The notes under the pieces are model-generated. The model had not been told where the DNA came from. It searched no databases and saw only the letters and a list, made by a program, of their open reading frames with translations. A stretch of DNA of 64,000 nt from Warburgia ugandensis. Its lineage: Eukaryota; Streptophyta; Magnoliopsida; Canellales; Canellaceae. Shown piece by piece: positions 11,395 to 23,930 of this stretch (positions within the stretch are counted from its first letter, which is position 1; each line of letters starts with the position of its first letter). A program made the translations under genes and the position numbers. The stretch lies in the NCBI GenBank assembly GCA_035236585.1, contig CP141127.1, positions 66,197,495 through 66,261,494 of the forward strand, read 5' to 3'.

Positions 11395-12310
11395 GTACAT
11401 AGGTGGAACTACTTACAATGTGAGAAGTAACTTCTACAGTAGCTTCGTCGATGAAAGTTTGGGTGTTATAGCCCACGAAATGTGCCATCATCTGGAGGAG
11501 CTCACGGTCAATGGGATTTGTAGTAGCAACTTTCTTTTGTTGTCAAGTAAGACACTATTGTTAAGTAATGAAATGTACGTAATTTGATTGGAATAAACTA
11601 TCACAGATACTTACTTCCTGTTCTTTTAAAGGAGTGTAGCCCAACCTAGAGAGGTGGTGCTCCATGTTGGTTTCACATACCTTTCCTCTTGTAGCATTCT
11701 TTGCTTGCACATTTATATGTCCATAGTCAAGTGCAATAGTTGGATGTTATATATAATTAATTAAATAAAATATTATTTTAGTACATACTTGAAATTTAGT
11801 GGATGTGTAATCCTTTACAAATTCATTCCACATGTCTTAGCAATGATTTTAGAATAAATGACAGGCACTATGTACAACCTTGATGGATCATTGACATATG
11901 GAGCTATGTGATTGTTAATAAAGTAGCTCTTCCACTTTCTCCATTGCCCATTGGCTCCTTATAAAGCATGTATCTTATTACACTCAGGTATCTCAAAGGT
12001 AGTTTACAAAGAATGTTACTATATTTGGAAATAAGAAGATGAGGTATTTTTTAAATTATATAATACATAATATTTTTACATACCATCACCATCTCCCATA
12101 TTGAATCTTTTATTGTTGATGGCACATGTCTCCAACCATCAAATATGATTGGCACAATGTTTCTTAGTGTGGAACTAAGAAAACTGCTATAAGATGTTGC
12201 AGTCTGACCTTTCTCTTACCCCTTACTATTGTATTTAATCATTTCTTTAATTCCCTTCTACTTTCTCTTGATAACGTTTTTCATTGTTGTTAGCCCTCTA
12301 CCCTAAGTGC
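11395..12310 (-). pseudogene. TNPA-like CACTA protein (Transposase_24 / Ptta-En/Spm type), copy 1
   Basis: A multi-exon minus-strand gene, colinear with 45890-46785. In coding order: a core with SSFLSSTLRNIVPI and WRHVPSTIKDSIWEMV (about 12090-12300); an exon with a VNDPSRLYIVPVIYS stretch (about 11800-11990) ending at a GTATGT donor; an exon containing QAKNATRGKVCETNM and HLSRLGYTPLKEQE (about 11615-11720); and an exon with NPIDRELLQMMAHFVG, EATVEVTSHI ending at GTAAGT (about 11400-11540). W-VP--IKD-IW followed by a conserved basic helix is the hallmark of plant Ptta/En/Spm proteins. TNPA homologues bind the subterminal repeats and aid excision. In-frame stops (a TAG after QEK, a TAA in the second exon) show decay. 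More conserved patches continue towards about 10000 but I cannot define those exons. Confidence 0.75.
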
Positions 12311-12439
12311 TATGGAGGTTGGCCTCTTGTTCATGTTCTTGATGTTATTTATATTCTTCATGTTGATGTTGTTTACATTCCATCTTTACTGCAAATAAGA
12401 ACATAATAATGTTAGAAAAATGAAATCAAATAGTCCATG

Positions 12440-13634
12440 TAATGCATTTAAACGCAAAAGTAGATCAAAACATAAGAAACATGCTTTTTTGAGTATAAGC
12501 CATTATTAACATGCTCCTTCCAATTCATGAGGAAATTCTATTCAACATGAAAATTCCATGGACCTAACTTCTGTCTCTAAACAATATGATAACATAAACC
12601 ATATGGTACTTAACAACTTCTCACCAAAGCATTGGAAAAAGAATAGAAATGGCATCCATTAGTCTACTGATAGATACGTATATATACATATATGTATGTA
12701 TGTATAACATGCATACCTCTATATTTAGCAGGTTTTGACCCATAAATTTCAATATAGTTTTGCATGCATGGAAGCTTTGTATGCATGCATACCATCTTCC
12801 AGATGGTAAATGTATAACCCTTATCTCAATAGATTTGCATGCATGGAAGCTTTGCATGTTTAATTCTTTCATGCATCATACACTTAGTTCATAGCCTAAC
12901 ATCCATTCATCATTTAATTTTGTATGTTTTCTAACAAGGCTTGTTTCCTTACTTATGAGAAAGTGTAAATGTTAAGTAAGAAATTCTCCTAATTAGAAAT
13001 TACTGGACAACAAAATATCAGTTAGACAAGTTTGATATATGAAAATGGTCTTGTTTCATATATGAAGTCTACTAAAAAAGAAAGTTACTCACACTTTTAT
13101 ATGCAAACCACACTGCCTGGTCACACTAAAGTCTATTTTTAGCCCCACTCCTACCCCATCTAGATGCACTTGACATCCTTTTTAGCTCATTATAATGTTT
13201 CTTCAAAAATTTTAACTAGTTATTTAAATCGTTAATAGTTTTCTATATCTTGGGTTAACTAGGAAGTTTAAGGAGCACTTCAGTTTTGTTAATAGTGAGG
13301 CAAGTTCCCATGGTAGAAGTGCATACTAGTGTTGTCTAGGTTAACCAACATATCCAAAGTGCAACCTCTTCCTGTATCCCTATCTTATTAGTTCTTTTGC
13401 CACAACTTTGCTTGCCCTTTTGACCACTCACTTGGCTGTCTTGTTAGTTGTCATATTTTTTATCAGAACCATAACCATCCAACTCCATCTACATATACAA
13501 ATTTTGAAACTTTCATCATTTTATACACATAAGCAAAGTACCTATTGCAATACACTCATATTTTCATTCATGCATCCAACAACACATTCATTTACCACCC
13601 TTTAGCATGCACAATTTAAAATTAAAAGAAATTA
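12440..13634. other. CACTA-1 intergenic stretch, nothing recognised
   Basis: AT-rich sequence upstream of the TNPA-like gene with short repeats (GCATGCATGGAAGCTTTG occurs twice near 12763 and 12837) and ATGTATGT tracts. No gene, RNA or terminal repeat is supported. Confidence 0.5.
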
Positions 13635-14156
13635 CTAAACCATTAAAAATGCTAAAGATTTCCCTCAAATACACATTCTCTTGATAATAATTATGCATAA
13701 AGAGTTCATCTATTAATTACACATGAACTTGAATGAGGATAGATGAACTTGTATTTACACATGAATATTAATTACACATGAACTTGTAAATACAAGTTCA
13801 TCTATCTTCATTCAAGTCCCCATATTCAAATCTAGAATCTTAACAATCAATAATACAAACACTACACATTCTAAAATGCCAACAATACTTATCAATTGTC
13901 TCATTATAAAAAATTGAAGAAGCTTAGAATCTTCAATAATAAATAACCATCAAAATTGTCAATAATAAATACTAAATAAAAACAAGAAAAGAAAACATAG
14001 ACGGATAAATAGAGAAAGAGCATGAGACTATGATTAGGGCACTTTTGATGGGGCTTGGTGGGTTTTTTAAAGGAAGAAAAACAAACACACACACACATAG
14101 ATGGAGGATGGGGGCTGGGGGCTGGGGAAGTGTTCATTGCTTGCCAGAACTGAGGA

Positions 14157-14160
<4 letters not shown>

Positions 14161-14223
<63 letters not shown>
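14161..14223. repeat. (GA)n microsatellite, 63 bp
   Basis: An uninterrupted GA dinucleotide tract in unit 1 of the tandem duplication. It is a homopurine run and could adopt triplex structure (inference). Confidence 0.98.
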
Positions 14224-14225
<2 letters not shown>

Positions 14226-14898
14226 CAGGGGTTGTGAACATAGTTGACCGATGACAGAGGAGGATGGACATAAAGAAAGGGGAGAGGCTCATTAGCAAGG
14301 TTGGAAAGTGACTAAGGAGAGAGAGAGGGGGGACGTGGTCATGCACATGGCCATCCAACAATTGAGTAGGACAAAGGACCTACCAAACCACTACAAATGC
14401 CAAAGATTTCCCTCAAATACACATTCGATTTTTTGAAAACATAACAAATCTCAAATAATAAGCATGTACTATTCTCTTGATATTAAATACACATAAAAAG
14501 TTGAATGTAAATATAAGTTCATCTATCCTCATTCAAGTCCCCATATTCAAATCTAGAATCTTATCAGTCAATAATAGAAACACTATATGCAAAAATACCA
14601 ACAATTCTTATTGATTGTCTCATTATACAAAATTGAAGAAGCTTAGAATTTTCAATAATAAATAAATATCAAAATTATCAATAATAAATAACCATCAAAA
14701 TTATCAGAAATAAAGATTGAATAAAAATAAGAAAAGAAAACATAGAAGGATAAATAGAGAAAGAGCATGAGACTATGATTAGGGAAATTTTGATGGGGCT
14801 TGGTGGGTTTTTTGAAGGACGAAAAACACACACACACACGTCTAGAGGGAGGGTGGGGATTGGGGACGTGTGCACTGCCTACTACGATTGAGGAGGAT

Positions 14899-15042
<144 letters not shown>

Positions 15043-15599
15043 AAGGGGGTAGGGTCATGCACACAATTGACTGATGATAGAGGAGGTTGGAGATAGAGAG
15101 AGGGGAGAGGCTCATTAGCAAGACTGGCAAGTGACCAAGGAGAGGCAGAGAGGAGGGAGTGGTAATGCACATGCCCATCCGACTACTAAGGAGGACAAAG
15201 AGAGAGAGGGAGGGGCTCAATAGTAGGTCTAGTAGGTGAGAGAGAGAGGGAGTTAGTGAGGGAGAAAGAGAGGGAGAGGGAGGGGGAGGGGGTTGAGAAT
15301 GTAAGTAGGGCCAATTAGGGATATGTGCAGGGCCAGCGACGGATGAGCAAGACAGATAGAAAGGGAGGTGTTTGGAGATGCGTGCATGATCAACAATGAT
15401 CGGGGACGATGAACAGAGAGAGAGTGTGAGGGTTGGGGACATGGCCATGGCTTGCTACAACCTAGGAGGGATGTAGAGAGAGAGGGGGTGGAAATTTACC
15501 TAGTGCGAGCAAAGATGTATGAGCTCTCTGAAGGGAGTTAGCATTGATTCATAGAGATAAACTATGGATGACAAAGATAAAAGTGAAAATGGTACCATA

Positions 15600-16990
15600 A
15601 AAATTACTTTGAAAGTTGTTTTTTATTTTCTAGCTTTAAAAATCATTTTGGAGTCATTTTTTCAACTTTAAAAATGACTTTTAGAGTTTTTACTTTAAAA
15701 TACTTGTCAAAGTCTTTTTTTTTTCCTTGACTTCAAAATTATTTCTACATATATTTTTCATTCTATACTCTCTTACTTACACTGACACTAATTTAATACA
15801 ATATAGTGTTGATTCAAGCATTCTTCCACAAACATATATATATATATATATATATAAACAAAAGAACAAGGAAACCAAGTATTTTTTAGAGAACTCATTT
15901 GTCATCTTTTTATTACATATATTAAATGTTGCATTTTATTACATCTCATTCATACAAGATAACACTTTATCACAAAGCTACTCTGAAACTATTTCATCAA
16001 GATCTGTCCTCCTAGTATTCAGGTCACACCTCCTTCTGGTGGATAGAGAGATGGTAGACATTCAAAGGAAGACATCCTTAACCATCATGATGGAAATATA
16101 TTTCTCATGATCAGACCCTAAATTTGGATGAGAACCACAAAACATGAGGCTCTCCCTTTCTCCAGTATTTAGGGTTAGATTAAGCAGTAGTTGTTGTTTC
16201 AACTGAAATTGTATGATTTCACCAAAATCATGATGATCTAACCAAGATCTTAATCCCATCATCTATAGTGACAAACCACATCTCATCCACAACATAGTAT
16301 AGAGAGTTAGTAACAAGAAAAGTCATGGATGGCAACAAAAGGGTTTAATATTCTTATTATGTTTTTCAAGACACAAACATTCAAAATCTTCAAAATAAAT
16401 GACTAGAGGGTGATAGGATAGAGATATACATAAGAATGAAAGTAGGAGGTCATCATTTCACATGCAAGATGCAAAACATTGATGAGGAGTACAGGAAAAA
16501 ATGATGTGACATTTAAAGTTAGTTTTTGAAAACAACTTTGAGAGTAACTTTTAAAGTCAATTTTTTAAATGACTTTTAATGTTGGTTTCTAATAACTTAC
16601 TTAAAAATGACTTTTAAAGTTAGGTTTTTAAACCAATTTCAAAAGTATCTTTTAAAGCTAGTTTTCAAAAACTAATTTTAAAAGTCCTTTTTAAAGTCAT
16701 TTTTTGTAGACTTAAAAACACTAATTAACAACAAACCAACTAATATTTCATACAATTCAACATTGCATCACTCATTCTATACATAACAAACACAAGAACA
16801 TGAAAATGAAGCATTTTCAGAAAACTCCTCACGTATCATCCTTTTGTTATAGTAATATGCATATGTATGTATATATATAGTATTCCATGTCACTAATACA
16901 AGCTCACACATGAGCTAATCTTGAATTATTTAATGAAAATCTAGGACATGCCATATATCATTGACAATCCAAGCATCACCTTTATCACGC
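15600..16990. repeat. Duplicated block with subterminal-repeat-like tracts inside CACTA-1
   Basis: Two related segments, about 15600-16020 and 16505-16950, each begin with clustered AAAATGACTTTTAAAGTT-type motifs. Each continues with a similar AT-rich tail (a CATTCTATAC block, then AGAACA-GGAAA, a TATATA run, and a GAA-TATTTCATCAA-like end). The motifs resemble the subterminal repeats at 20840-21300 and 42050-42780. The second copy abuts the end of the TNPD-like gene. They may be a duplicated 3' flank of that gene or a remnant of another CACTA terminus; I cannot decide. Confidence 0.65.
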
Positions 16991-17520
16991 ACATAATCCT
17001 CATTATCACAAAGTACATGATTGATGGAATTGATTTAGTAATGCAAAGGTAATCTATTGCAATATCACCTGGGTCATCTTCATCATAAAAATTCTTTGGA
17101 TGGGATGATAAAATAGTTGACCATTTTTTATCACATCCATCTTGCACATAAAATACATGTTCACTTGAGATGTTAAAACAAACTCATCATTTTCATAATC
17201 GATCTTGGTTGAGGTCAACCAAAGTCAACCCAAGGGAAATAGTTTTGCAAGTAAAATCCAAGGTCCATAATTCTCTTATAACCCCATAAAAAGTACACTA
17301 GTGGCACGTTATCCTTTGAACTGGAGCAGATAGTAGCATTGTAAACTAAGCTGACCTTGTTATTCTATTGTGCTCTTGAGTTATCACAATCTATTTTGTA
17401 AAAGTGATGACCATTGATGGCATAGTCATTATATTTTATTACTTCTGGTCATTGTCCCATTGCCATCCTACCTAAGAATTCAGATATGCCATTGTCTTGA
17501 TGGTCATGCTAATCTTGAAC

Positions 17521-17598
<78 letters not shown>

Positions 17599-20280
17599 GT
17601 ATACGTTAAGTGGGATATATGATTGTTGTAAGTATAATATATATATATATATATTATAATGTAATTTATTAGGAGTGCAAATTGATTAATTTTACCTTCC
17701 AATAGAGCTAGGAATTGAAAGTGTGACAGTGCTTAAAATGTAACCACTTCTCTTTCTTTATGTATTTTGGATTCTTCGCTTTGAGAATGTCCATGTGCTC
17801 ACTAAATATATATACACAAAATTAATGAAGAGATCAAACAAAATATAACCATTAATTAATTTTTACCAAGTGCATGATTAACTTACTTATTGTTTGACTG
17901 GACTTCATCAACGTTGTTTTGCACCACATCACAACACATAAAGGTGTGTTTGGTCACGTTCTTTATGGTCAATGGTTGATACATGACCCTCGATAGCGGT
18001 CCACCAAATTTAGGATCATGAAATCCAATTGATTGTTTCTTTCTTAGGATTCCAAATATCATCAACACCTAATAAGTGCTCTGTTAAAAACTCCAATGAT
18101 TCCTCTGCAATGTAACATTCACTTATACACCCCTCTAGCTAATTCTAATTTTGTACATACTCTTTCAAAATTTTCATATACCTCTCAAACAGGTACAACC
18201 ATCATAAGTAAACTAGACCACAGTGTATGAGGTGCATTGTTAATTGTCCCATGATGTCAAAGAAGGATGGTGGGAAGATTGTCTTAAGGTCACATAATGT
18301 TGTCACTAAATTTCTTGAATTTCTAAAAATTTTGAAAATTCCACCACCTTCTTGCACAAAGCCTTGAAGTAGTAGAATTTGATAATACATCCTCCAACTT
18401 TGTCCAGCAACACCGAATGTATTGATACAGGGAAGCATTCTTGCATCAATGATAACAATAGTGTGACTACATCCCTATCACTATCAGCTCTTCCATGGGG
18501 ACAGTGTTTGTAAAGTTTGAAGAGTAGCCATATGGGACTTTGACCTTAGACAGGGTTCTACACACTTTTCTTCATCAAGAGTATAATTTACTTTAGGCAA
18601 GTATGTTCGTCTACTACCCCTATCTTGTGGATGCAACCTTCTTTTCAAACCCATCTTTATAATATCCATTTGAGCTACAAGTCTATCCTTCTTTTCTTAG
18701 CATGTCAAGTAAGATATTGATCAAGCTTTCATACACATTCTTCTTAATGTGCAAGACATCAAGCACATGGTGCAAAGTAATTTCAATTACGCAAGCAGAA
18801 AGAATATTGACTTCTTCTTCCAACAACTTCTAGAGTTATTGTCACTTACATATTTAGTTGCTTTCGTCTTCACCCATAAGACTAATGTTTTTTAATTAGT
18901 TCCGATGCTTGTCATCCTATCAACATCTTTGTAGACATCCTTATCTCTATACTATTGCTCAATTACCCTTCTTAAAATTGTATGGTCTCTGCAAAACCAT
19001 TTTCTATGGCCAAGGAAATCCATTTTCCTGCCATGTTTAAGTCGTACAGGACATGTTTGGTCACTATAGATAGATCAAGCATTGTATCACTTAATGATGC
19101 ATCCAAACAAATTATTGTATGTAGGGTAGTCACTTATTATCCACAATAGTATAGCCTTTAGTATGGACGCTTCTTTCTTGTATGCATGATAAACTTTAAT
19201 GCATACATCCCATAATGTCTCCAGATAACTGATAAAGGGAGCTAAGGACACATCAATGTCATTTTCTAGCTACTTTGGCTCCATAGCAACATAATTAACA
19301 TCATGAACTTCCTCTTCATGCATAGAAATGGCAGCAAGTTATAACAAACCAATATAATAGGCTAGCAACTATACATACTTCTCATAGAACCATGATGGTT
19401 AATCCTATTTGTAGATAATGCAAGTCATAGATCTCTACATTCTTACCCAAAACTAGGCCTCAACAAGTCTACAAGGTTCCATGTAAGGTTATTTGCTAGA
19501 TGATTTGAAAAGCTATCAGCTACTCTCTCCTCTACATGCCATACTAATTTCTTTGTTGTTGATGTAATATGAAACATTATTTTGAAACTTTGAATAGGGA
19601 AAAATAACATAGGACCTTTGCAGGAACGTCATCACCATCTTAATTAAATTCTTCTTTAACTTCCATCTTGAATGTCCAATAACTTGGGCATGTAGTTTTA
19701 TCTTTGTGCTTCTTCTTGTACAATGTGCAATTATTGAGACAAGCATGTATCTTCTCATATTTTCACCCTAGTGCAAAAAAAGATTTTCTTTGCCGCCCAT
19801 GTGGACCTCACTAGTTTGTTATCCTTCGATAGCATTTTACCCATTACTTTAAATACTTTCGTAAAACCTTGATTTAAAAAGATAAATCTCAATTGCATGT
19901 TCTAAAGTCCTACCACTACAAACAACTTGGTATATTCTTATAGTTGGGGTCCAATTGCTCATTAGCTTCCTCCAATGGATTTGAAGCATCAGTGTAGCTG
20001 TACTGTCTACAACACTTCCTATAATGTCTTCAAATCTTCCTCTCCTAGTTGAGGGTCCATTCAAAAGTTCTTCTCCATGCCAAATCCATGTGCAATAGCT
20101 TTCATTGACTCCATTGAAGCACACATGTTCTCTCAACACCCCTAAAATTACCCTTTTCAAGTTTCCACATTTCAAGCATAGATGATGCATGCAATTACGA
20201 TCATCACTTGCCCTAAGTGCGAACTCTATGAACTTTTTTGTTCCTTGATCATATTCTTCTAATGTTCTTATCATTGTCAT
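16930..20280 (-). pseudogene. TNPD/TNP2-like CACTA transposase
   Basis: The putative catalytic transposase, broken by many stops. In coding order: a transposase-associated N-terminal domain (about 20280-20030: KFIEFALRAS, LCLKCGN, LREHVCFNG, CTWIWHGEEL); a segment at about 19760-19520 with NCTLYKKKHKDKTTCPSYW and VPAKVLCYF; Transposase_21-like sequence at about 19270-18970 (NDIDVSLAPF, HAYKKEASILKAILLW, CPVRLKHGRKMDFLGHRKW); DUF4218 at about 18440-18200 (IFPPSFFDIMGQLTMHLIHC); and DUF4216-like pieces at about 18070-17880 and 17150-16940 (CDKKWSTILSSHPKNFYDED). The domain order is that of plant TNPD genes. A long CA microsatellite at 17525-17595 lies in an apparent intron. Internal stops and shifts mean no full-length product. 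Confidence 0.88.
17525..17595. repeat. (AC)n microsatellite, ~71 bp
   Basis: An uninterrupted AC dinucleotide tract between the two DUF4216-like pieces of the TNPD-like gene. An (AT)n run follows at about 17638-17654. Confidence 0.98.
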
Positions 20281-20616
20281 TCAAGCATATTTATCCCTTT
20301 TTTCAACAAATTGAAGATAATCTATGATTGAAGATTTATTTGACATAAAAAGATTATAGTGAACTCAGTTAGGCATTTTACCAAACACTAGGTATACAAG
20401 AATTATATGTATTTGAAAAAACTAAATTACATGCATGTACATGTGAAAATTTCCAACAACAATAAAGAACAGTGCAAAACATGAAAGATCCATTAAAAAA
20501 ATTAAAATTTAGAAAAGGAATTTTCTAACCATAACCATGCATGCAAAATATATAAAACATGCATATGAAAGAAATAAGAATATACTACTCAATACTCAAA
20601 TTGATATGATCAGAGA

Positions 20617-20659
20617 ATATATATATATATATATATATCCAAATTGATATTTTCTAAGA

Positions 20660-20704
<45 letters not shown>
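20617..20704. repeat. TA and CA microsatellites upstream of the TNPD-like gene
   Basis: (AT)n at 20617-20638 and a compound (TA)n(CA)n at 20661-20704, in the presumed 5' region of the minus-strand TNPD-like gene. Confidence 0.95.
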
Positions 20705-20708
<4 letters not shown>

Positions 20709-20839
20709 TGTAATTCCAATTCTACAATTGGGATTTGGCTAAAGATAGAAATAATGAAAATGAATCTATATGTACATTAGTTTATGTATAGATGAAGATA
20801 GTCAGAACAAGAAAACTAAAAGTCAATGTAAAAATTCAT

Positions 20840-21283
20840 ATCATGGAGTATACATTAAAGTTGGTTATAAAAAATGACTTTAAAAGAATGGACTTAAATT
20901 TGGTTTCCAAAAAATGACTTTAAAATATTGGACTTTCAAAGTTGGTTTTAGAAAATGGCTTTAAAAGTCCATACCATTAAAGTCATATGCTAAAAATGAC
21001 TTTAAAAATCTTTTCCTATGAAAAAATATTTTTCCCACTATAATAAGATACGAACTTTTAAAGTTGTTTTCTGAAATTGACTTTAAAAGCCTATACTTTT
21101 AAAGTCAGTTTTTAAAAACTGACTTTAAAAACTCTTCCCCCAAAAAAAAGTTCTTCCCACTGCACTAAAGAAGTTGCTCTTGACAAATTGACTTCTTAAG
21201 TATGTTTTTTAAAGTTGTTCTTTTGAAACTGACTTGTATTAATTTTATGCAGTTCGTTGATTAAAAATCAATTTTTTTATACC
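20840..21283. repeat. Right subterminal repeat region of CACTA-1
   Basis: Clustered direct and inverted copies of AAATGACTTTAAAAGTC/AAAGTTGGTTTT motifs lie immediately inside the right terminal repeat, the place where TNPA-type proteins bind in En/Spm. It includes a perfect 34-nt palindrome at 21097-21130 (two 17-nt arms centred on AAAGTCAG...CTGACTTT). The CACTA family makes the role likely; binding is not shown by the sequence alone. Confidence 0.85.
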
Positions 21284-21310
21284 GACATTAAAGCCTCCTG
21301 TGTTGTAGTG
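21284..21310 (-). repeat. Right terminal inverted repeat of CACTA-1
   Basis: Ends TTGTAGTG at 21303-21310. The reverse complement CACTACAACACAGGAGGCTT matches the left TIR of CACTA-2 at 42036. The flank immediately outside (CAT...) is chromovirus RNase H sequence, which fixes the boundary to within a few bases. Confidence 0.9.
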
Positions 21311-21312
21311 CA

Positions 21313-22985
21313 TACCTGTATAGTGAGAGTTTGAAGTGTTCACCAACGATAAGAGCCTCAAATATATTTTCTCGCAATAGGATTTGAACATGAGGCAAAG
21401 GAGATGGATAAAATATCTGAAGGACTATGACTTTTCAATTCAATACTATCAAGGGAAAGAAAATGTCATGGCTGATACTTTGAGCTAGAAGACACATGGA
21501 TTATGTCTAGTATGATTTCCAGGAAGTGGAAATTACTATGGGATGTGGAGTAGTGTTGACCAAAGTTGCGACAAGACAGATCTTTACTACAAATCTGGTG
21601 GTGAGATCTACTATCAAATAGAAAGTTCTTCTGATGTAGAAAAACAATGCAGATACATAGATGGTCGTTGGAACTTAGGTTTCACCAAAGAAGAAGATAA
21701 TAGCGTTCAAATGTAGGGAAGATTGGTAGTGCCAGTGAATGCCAAATTAAGATAAGAGATCGTTAGAGAGGCACACCATTCATGTGGGGTGTACAAAGAT
21801 GTACCAAGACTTGAGAAGACACTTTTAGTGGAACGATATGAAGAAGGATGGGGTAGAATTTGTAGAGCATTTTTTGACTTGTCACCAAGTCAAGGCCAAG
21901 CATCAGAGACCTGTAGGATTTTTATTGCCCCTTGTGCTTCTTGAGTGGGAATGAGATCATATTGCTATGGATATGATACTGGTAATCATGGATAGGTTGA
22001 CTAAATTCACACATTTTCTTCCCATTTGATAGAATCAAGCTATAGATAGCTTAACTTTGATGTACATTAGAGAGATCATAAGTTTGCATGGAATACCTTT
22101 GACCATCACTTTCATAGATATAGCTAATTCAATTCACAATTTTAGAGATTTGTGCAGAAGTCATTAGGATCATCGCTGAGGTTTAGCATTGCCTTTCAAA
22201 CATTGACTTACAATTAGTATGAGAAGATGAACCAAAATTTGGAGGATATGCTGAGAGTAGCCACTATGGAATGGTAGGGAAATTAAGATGAAAGTCCATC
22301 ACTGATTGGGTTTTCTTACAATGACAGTTTTTGTTTGAGTATATGTATGGCTCTATGTAAGGCATTTTATGGGAGACCTTGTCATTCCCTAACCTACTTG
22401 AATGAGGTTGGTGATAACATGACTAACCAATAAAAATTAGTAGAACAATTCACTCATAAGGTAAGAATAATTAAGAAGAGACTTCTTACTACTCAAAATA
22501 GGTAGAAGAGTTATGCTGATAGGAGATGTAGATATCTAAAATTTGAGGGTAATGATAATGTATTTCTACTAATTTTTCTAACCAAGTGAGTTATGTGGTT
22601 TAGACTGAGAGGAAAATTGAATCCTTAGTTTATGGGCCACATGAGATTCTAGAAAGGATAAAAAAGGTAGCATACAAACTATCTTTACCACCACAGTTAT
22701 TTGAAGTTCACAATGTATTCCCTGGTTCTATGTATACGACCCTACCCATGTACTTGACTGAATACTGATCGAGTTACAACAAGATTTGATATTTGAGATG
22801 AGACCTATTTAGATTTTTGATGGGAAGGTGAAAAAGTTAAGTAATAATGAGATTCATCTTGTTAAGATTCTCCCACAGCATCATAATTTGAGGAAGGCTA
22901 CTTAGGAAATAGAGTTTGAGATTCATGCAAGTATCTAGAGTTTGGTTGAGTAACTATTTAAAGAATTTTGAAGATAAAATTATTT
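21313..22985 (+). pseudogene. pol: Decayed pol: RNase H end, integrase, chromodomain
   Basis: Reading across frameshifts and stops, RNase H residues FTNDKSLKYIFSQ and YYQGKENVMADTLS (about 21340-21485) are followed by integrase zinc-domain sequence HFLTCHQVKAKHQRPVGF (about 21870-21925), core pieces IMDRLTKFTHFLPI and ISLHGIPLTIT, then VAYKLSLPPQLFEVHNV of the GPY module (about 22660-22715). A chromodomain-like tail (LQQDLIFEMRPI, EIHLVKILPQHHNL) ends before 22985. The order matches the 540-9719 element but divergence is far greater. The RNase H sequence begins exactly at the CACTA-1 terminus, so the gene was disrupted by that insertion. Confidence 0.82.
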
Positions 22986-23689
22986 GTAGGGGGTAATAAT
23001 ATAACATCTCAAATTTGTAGATTTCCTTTTATTTAATTTTTAGGAATAAAATAAAATTTTTAGAACTTTTGAGACTTTTTGAGTTTTGATAAATCTAAAA
23101 ATTTATAGATATTAAGTTGAGCATGGGAACCTAAATAATTGGATTCTACTTCAAAAAGGGATTTCAATGACACTAAGAACACTGGAATTAAAGTCTAGAT
23201 TAAAAAACTTGGAAAGTTTATAATGAGGGATATTTTAATAATTTCACCGTGTGGGCCCCACTTGTAGAATTTGGACAAAAAGATTATTAGACTTGTCATG
23301 ATGGTGCATGATGATGAATAAGTGCATGGAAATACATTGTTAGAATTAAAAATTTTAAAATGAAAAATTAAATTACAATTTGAAAATGATTAAAAAGCTA
23401 CACTGTCTTGTGTGATATTTGATGACCATGCTTTTACTCAAAATGAATTCTTAAGCATTTTGTATATTGAGATTTGAGATAGTTATCATACATGTATTTA
23501 TGTAATTTATATAGGAAAAGGCTCTTATGATGTTTCAAATGATCAATACTAGTGATGGCATGTGAATTCAAACAATACTCTTTGTAAAATTAATATTGAT
23601 GCATCATTTGAATTATTATTCATAGAAAATAGTTTTGTACTAAAAGATTAAGAAATGACATTATGAATAGTGAATGATTACAATCTTTC

Positions 23690-23920
23690 GGTTGTGCTTA
23701 CCAACTTGGTTAGTAACCTTGCATGAGTCCAAAACACTTTGGTTAGTTACCCTGCATGATTGCAGAAAGACTTGGCTAATTACATTGCGTAAGTGGAGAA
23801 TGACTAGGCTAATCCACCTTGCATGTGTGAAGTAGAACACTTGGCTATGCCTACCTAGTATGAGGTCTAAACGCATTGGTATACTCTCCTTAATGTGTGC
23901 AAAACAACTCTGAGATTACT
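23690..23920. repeat. Short degenerate tandem repeats in LTR
   Basis: About five copies of a roughly 40-45 bp unit containing CTTGGTTAGTTACCCTGCAT or close variants. Such arrays are common in chromovirus LTRs; no coding role is supported. Confidence 0.65.
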
Positions 23921-23930
23921 CTATTTGGTT

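Noticed and set aside
11393..11587. Plus-strand open frame with an HExxH-like AHEMCHHLEE motif, suggesting a metalloprotease
   Set aside because: It is antisense to a conserved TNPA-like exon, is only 64 codons, and the homologous stretch in CACTA-2 has no matching frame. The motif is a chance reverse reading.
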